Positions 56,501 to 62,500 of a stretch of DNA of 64,000 bases are shown here, in pieces. The position numbers and the translations under genes are program-made. Positions within the stretch are counted from its first letter, which is position 1; each line of letters opens with the position of its first letter. Below the pieces are notes generated by a model. It did no database searches. It was not told where the DNA came from and worked only from the letters and a program-made list of their open reading frames with translations. Origin of the DNA: Streptomyces pyxinicus (GTDB taxonomy: Bacteria > Actinomycetota > Actinomycetes > Streptomycetales > Streptomycetaceae); the NCBI RefSeq assembly GCF_024753135.1, contig NZ_JANUGP010000015.1, positions 1-64,000 on the forward strand, read 5' to 3'.

Positions 56501-59500
56501 GAAGCGGACCCCGTCGGCGCCGGGCTGGAGCCGGTAGGGGCGGGTGACGCCCCACGCGCGCGTCCGGGCCGCGTCCGCGACGAGCCGGGTCAGGACCTCC
56601 GAGGTGTCGCCGGTGCGGGGCACGACGCCCACCACGACGGCGGCGTCGGGGTCGCGCCACGGGTCGGCGGCGATGAGCGCGGCGAACTCGTCCTCGTCGA
56701 GCGGGATCGTGCCGCCGTTGCCGAGTGCCACCAGGACGCCGCCGCTCGCGTCGTCGCGCTCGGCGACGACCACGTGCGGGCGGGTCCCGGTCCAGGGGCC
56801 GGGAGCGGCGTACAGGAGGCCGTCGTCCCCCGGCGCGAGGACGCGGCCCGCGTCCAGCGTGAGCCCCGGGCGCCTGGTGAGGTTGCGGCCGAGGAAGCCG
56901 CCGTGGGCGTCGGTGAGCACCGAGCCGGGCCCGAGGGCCCCCAAGCGCCCCACGCGGTAGGCGACGAGCGAGGGCAGGTCTCCCGTCCACCCTGCCCGGG
57001 AGGCGCTGGAGACCGTCTGCAACGCCTCCATGCGCCGCTGCGGGCCGATCCGCTCCCCCGGGTCCACGCGCAGGACGCGCCGGGCGACCGTGTCGAAGTC
57101 GAAGGGAGTGCCGGTGAAGCGCGGGGTGGCCTGGTGGGCGCCGACGAGTGTGTGCAGCGCGGTGTAGAGGGGCAGGAACTGGCCGCTTCCCTCGATGCCT
57201 GCGCCGAAGGCGCGCCGCAGCACGCCGGCCATGCGGGGATCGATGGCGGCCCGCGCGGCGGAGCCGTCCCCCGCGGGCGGGGCGAGGTGCCGCACCGTGC
57301 TCCCGGGAGCGGTGCGCGGCACGAGGGGGTGGGGCTCGTCGGCGGAGGCGACAGGGGCGACGGGGGCGGGCGCCGGCGCCGACGCCTCCTCCACGCGGGC
57401 CCAGAAGGCACGGAAGGCGGTGAGGGTGAGCGGGTTGTCGAGGCCGTCGCGTGCGGCGGGGCGTCCGGGGCCGTAGACGCGCTGGAGGAGGGGCAGGAGC
57501 GCGGGGTCGTGCTGTTCGACCCAGTCGGCGCCGTTGTTGCGGCGGGATCCGGAGAGTTCGTCGATTCCGGCGTTGGCCGCGTGGTAGGCGGTGGTGAGCT
57601 GGGCGAAGTACTCGTGCGGGTCAGAGGAGGAGTAGTTGGGGAAGGCGCCGTCGGGCCAGTGGACGGACTCGCCCGCGGCTTGTGCGGCGCGCTTGGCGTC
57701 GTAGACCTCCTTGATCCACTGCCGGTCGGCCGCGTCCAGGACGGACTCGACGGCGTGTGCCCACTCGTGGCGTGCGCTGGAGTAGCCGTCCGCGTACGTG
57801 CCCGCGCCGTGGACCGTGGCGGGCTCGCCGAGCAGGTTCTCCTCGGGCACGCCCGCGCGCCCGCGGGCGTAGCCGCCGCGCGCCGTGGTCAGCGAGCGGC
57901 CGGGGGTGCCGTGGAGTCCGTGGAAGGCGTCGAGGTCGGTGAACGGGACGACCCGGGGTACGACGAGGAGCTGGCGGCCTGTGGTGAGCAGGGCCTCGGC
58001 CACATCGGCGTCGGCGGTCATCTCCTCGACCAGGCGCTGCGCCTCGGCGCGCGCCTCCACCGGGTCGTGGACGCCGTCGGGCACCACGACCAGCCATTCG
58101 GCGGCCAGCTGCCGGAACGCGTCGTCGCCCAGCGTCCCGCGCAGCTGCCGCACGAGCGAGGAATCGGCGACGAGTCGGGCGCGCTCGCCCGGTGCGAGGG
58201 CCGCGACCCGCGCGGAACGCTCCCGCGCGCTCATGCCGGGCAGAGCAGCGGCGAGCGCGGCGAGCGCCGGGGGCAGCTCCGTGGCGGACGACGGCACGGA
58301 GGACGGTGCGGATCCGGGGCGCGGAGACTCGAAGCCGGCCCCGCGCGGCCGGTCGAGTACGGGCGCGGGGGGCGCGGAGTGAAGGACGGGGCCGCCCACC
58401 GGCGGCAGGTCGCGCCGCGCACGCGCCTCGTTGTAGGTCTCCAACGACACCTTCGCGAGCGTGGCCGACTGGGCGATGACGTCGTCGTCGCGTGAGTCGG
58501 CCGGCGCGTACGAACGCACCTCCACCCGCACGACCGCCGGCACGATACGCGCTTTCCCCTTGTGGTCGGGGTTGCTGTCCAGCTCGTCGAAGTCGGAGCG
58601 GACCTCCAGCGCCTCGTACTGCCTGACGGCGCGTGTGGGCCGCTCCCGGAGCAGGTTGTCCAGGTACTCCCCGAGCGTGGGCGGATCCTCGGGCCCGAGT
58701 TTCCGCAGCGGCTGCGCCAGGGGATCACCGTAGAGGTCCAGGGCACCGGCCATCTCCCGCGCCAGGACATCCGCCTGATCCTCCAGGAACGCGCGCGGCG
58801 CCACACCGAGCGAGGCGCGGACAGCGCCGAGCGAATCGCGCGAGGTCGCAGCGGCCCAGTCCTTGGCGTGGCTCCCCGGGCGGCGGCCCCGGAAAGCAGC
58901 CGCCGCCTGCACATAACCCAAAGTGAGAGCGCCCACGAGGTCCGGCAGGTCGGACGCCGGGACATTCGCTCCGTACTCGGGGTTCGCCCTCAGCCAGTCC
59001 AGGAAGCGCTGCCCGCCCGCCTCACCGCGGACGAGCGCCTGGTGGCCGTCCTTGTGCGCGGCCTTCAGCTCGGCACCGGCCGCCGCACGCATGTGCTCCA
59101 GCACGTGCCTCAGCAACTCCGGATAGCCGGCGACCGGTACGGCCACCGTGTGATGCACCAGCATCTGTGCGGAAGGGTGCTCCTGGAGCGACAGCCCGTC
59201 CGCGTCCATGTCGACCGTGTAACCGTGTGACTTGGGGAAAATCTTCGAGAAGGCGATGGTGGGGGCCGCGTTCGCGATCCGGTACAGAGCGTCCCGGAAA
59301 GCGGTCTCCACCGCCTCCGGCTCGGCGCGCCCGTCGTCCTCGCCGTGTACCAGGGAACGCGTCGGGCGCGAGACGATCTCCAGGACGGCGTGCTGACCCA
59401 CGTGGTCGATGGTGATGTCGAGCAGGCCGTTGACACTCACCAGTGTGTCGAACGACCGGTCGTCCACATGGTGGGGCACGGCCACGCGCATGAGGTGGAC

Positions 59501-62500
59501 CTCGGCCTCGAAGCCGCGCGCCGGAGCGAAGCCCTCGACCTCGACCCGGTGCCCGGGCACCGGCAACAGCGGCAGGGCGCTGGCCCGCCCCAGATCACGT
59601 GGCCGACGGCCTTGAGCGGGCGCGGGCATGGCCGTCGCGGCCGCCGACTCCGCCGCCCGCTGCCCGATCGCCCTCTTGAGACGACTGATCGCGTCGTCGC
59701 GGGAACTCTTGCCGCTCTTGGTCCCCTGCCACGACTCGATCTCACGCGTCACACGATTACGCAATGCGGCCTCGTCCGCCCCGCCCCAGCCCTCGGCGAG
59801 CCGGCGCACCGCGCGGTCCACCGACCGCAAGGGTTCGGAACGACGCGCAGTGCCCGAACTCTCCAGCCACCTCTCGATGATCTGAGGCGGCCGGCCGGAG
59901 GCGGAGGACTGCCCGGGAGCATGTGGTACGAGACGCACCGGCTCCTCGCTGTCGTCGCCGACGACCCGCGCGGAGGGCGTCTGCGCGGGCGTGTGCGCCG
60001 TGGGCGCGACGGGCGCGGGGACCGGCTCGTCCGTGGTGGGGGCGAGCCTGGCGGGCGCGGAGTCGGGCGCGCCGACGGGCTCGGCGTTCGCGGGCGTCGG
60101 CTCACCGGTGACGGAAGTGGGCCGTGTATGCGCGGACGTCGGCTCACCGGTGACGGAAGTGGGACGTGTATGCGCCGGGTTCGGCTCACTCGTTGCCGGA
60201 ACGGACTCGGCAGAGGCGGGCGCCGGCCGGCGCGTGGCCGGGCTGGGATTCGCCTTCGCGGGTGTCGGCTCGTCCGTCGCCGGACGCTCCTTCGCCGGGT
60301 CGGAGGTGGGCCGGGCGGGCGCGGTCGTCGCGGGAGCGGCAGGGGCGGGCGCGACGGTCCCCGCAGCGGGTTCGTCCGTCTCGGGTGCGGGCTTGGCCAC
60401 GGCGGGAGCCGAACCGTCCGCCTCGGACGTCGACCTGATCCCGGCAGGGATCGAATCGCCCACTTCGCGCTTCGGTTCACCCTCCATGGACGCCACATCG
60501 TCCGGGCCCCGCGTCGGCATGTCCCCGGAGGGGGTTCGCGTCTCGTCGGAGGTCGTCCGCGCCGTGGTGCGCTCGTCCGCGGCGGTGGTGTCGCGGGGAG
60601 AGGCTTCCTTCGATGCCGTGTCGCGTGTGGATTCGCCCTTTCGGGGCCGCTGCTCGTGGGAGGCGGCGGGGTCGGAGGCGGGGGCGGCCCGCTCCCCGTC
60701 CTTCACCGGCACGGCGGTGGCTCGCGTACCCGCGTCCTTCCCGGTCCTCGTCGCGGGGGGCGGCGTGCGCGTCTCCTCGTCAGTGGTCCTCGCCGCCGCG
60801 ACCTCCTCGACGCGCTGCTGGAAGCGCTCGCGGAAACGGGACACGTCACCGCCGGGACTCCATGCCCGCTCGGCGTGCTTGGCCCAGCCGGCGGCCTCCT
60901 TCGACGTCATGCCATGGCTCTCGCCGTACCGCCGGACGAGATCACCCCACTCCCCAGGAGTGCGGTTGGCCACCCGGCTGTCGATGGCCCGGTCCAGCAG
61001 ACGACTCGCCACGCCGTCCTCGACGCGCCTCCACCCCGACTCGTCGCCCTCCATACGCGCCTCGCGATAAGCGGAGCCGAAGCGCGCCGCCTCCTTCGCG
61101 TCGAGACCCTGCCCACGCGCGTACCGCTCCATCGCCCTGCCCCAGGCGTCCGGCGACAGCTCCGCGATCCGCTCACGCTGCCCCTCGTCGGCGACGGGCT
61201 TCCGCACCGGCTCGGCGACGGGGGCCTTCTCCGGCTCCGAGACGGGGGTCTTCTCCTCGTGGACGCGGTCGCGGGTATGTCCGTGGACACCCTGGTCGTC
61301 CTTCAGGATGCCCTGATCCCGCAGGACCCCTTCGTAGACGTCGTGCCCGGACGGCGGCGCCGACACGTCCTCCTTCTTCACCGGCCGCGACGCGGGGGCG
61401 TCCTCGGCAGGCGCCGGAGCCCCCTCGGCGGGAGCCGGTGCCTTCGGCTCGTCCCCCACCGGACGCGACGTCTCCCCCGCCACGCCCTCCTGCCGCTTCG
61501 CCCCGATCTCCTCGACGCGCTGATCGAAACGCTCACGGAAACGAGCGACGTCCCCGCCCGGGCCCCACGCCCGCTCCGCCTGCTTCGCCCAGCCGGCGGC
61601 CTCCTTCGGCGTCATGCCATGACTCTCGGCGTAACGCCGGACGAGATCACCCCACTCCGCCGGGGTACGGTTCGCCACCCGCTGCGCGATCTGCCGGTCC
61701 AGGAGCCGTTGCGACAGGCCTTCCTCCACACGGCTCCACGCCGCCTCGTCGGTGTGCGTCCGCGCCTCGCGGTAGGCGGAACCGAAGCGGGCGGCCTCGT
61801 GCGCGTCGAGGCCCTGGCCCCGTGCGTACCGCTCCATCGCCCTGCCCCACTCATCCGGCGAAGCGGGGTTCTTCCGGGCGACGGGCTCGTGCCCGTCGTC
61901 GCGGTGGCGGGGGTGGCGGCCCTGGCTGTCGTCCAGGGTCCCCTGCTCCCGCAGCACGCCCTCGTGGACTTCGGGTCCGGACGGGGCCGCCGACGGGTCC
62001 TTGACCGGACGGGGGGCGGGCGCCGGGGTGCTGTCGCCGCTGTTCCTCGGCACCGGGACGGACGACGTGTCGTCGTGGTCCCGGGCGGGCGGGGCCACGT
62101 CGGGGGACTCGTTCCCCCGGGCCGGGGCGGGACCGCGCTCGTGGGCCGGAGCGGGAGGGGGCTGCGTGTCCGCGCCCTTGTTCCCGTGTATCTCGTCCCA
62201 CAGGTCGTCGCGCTTCCGGTTGTTGAGCGAGTCCAGCCAGTCCGGGACGGACGAGCGCTCGGGTTCCGCGAACGTCACCCGGACGTCGCCGGACCGTTCG
62301 GGCACGAGGCCGTCGTCGCCCGTGAATCGCCATGAGCCGTCGCCGTGCTCGTCCTGGTCCTCGCCGCCCCGCTCCGTGCGCCGGTCGCGGGCGTCGTCGT
62401 CCCAGCGGCCGTCACGCCCGGTCCGGTCCCCGTGCCCGCCGTCCTTGCCGCCGCGCGCGTCGTCCTCGCCGTCGCCGAAACCGGTACGCGTGGTGCGCGA

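Noticed and set aside
53192..58495. A very long plus-strand open frame opposite the giant gene
   Set aside because: It mirrors the minus-strand codons, is rich in Arg/Gly/Val without domains or start signals, and extends exactly where the giant gene's third-position GC keeps the antisense open.
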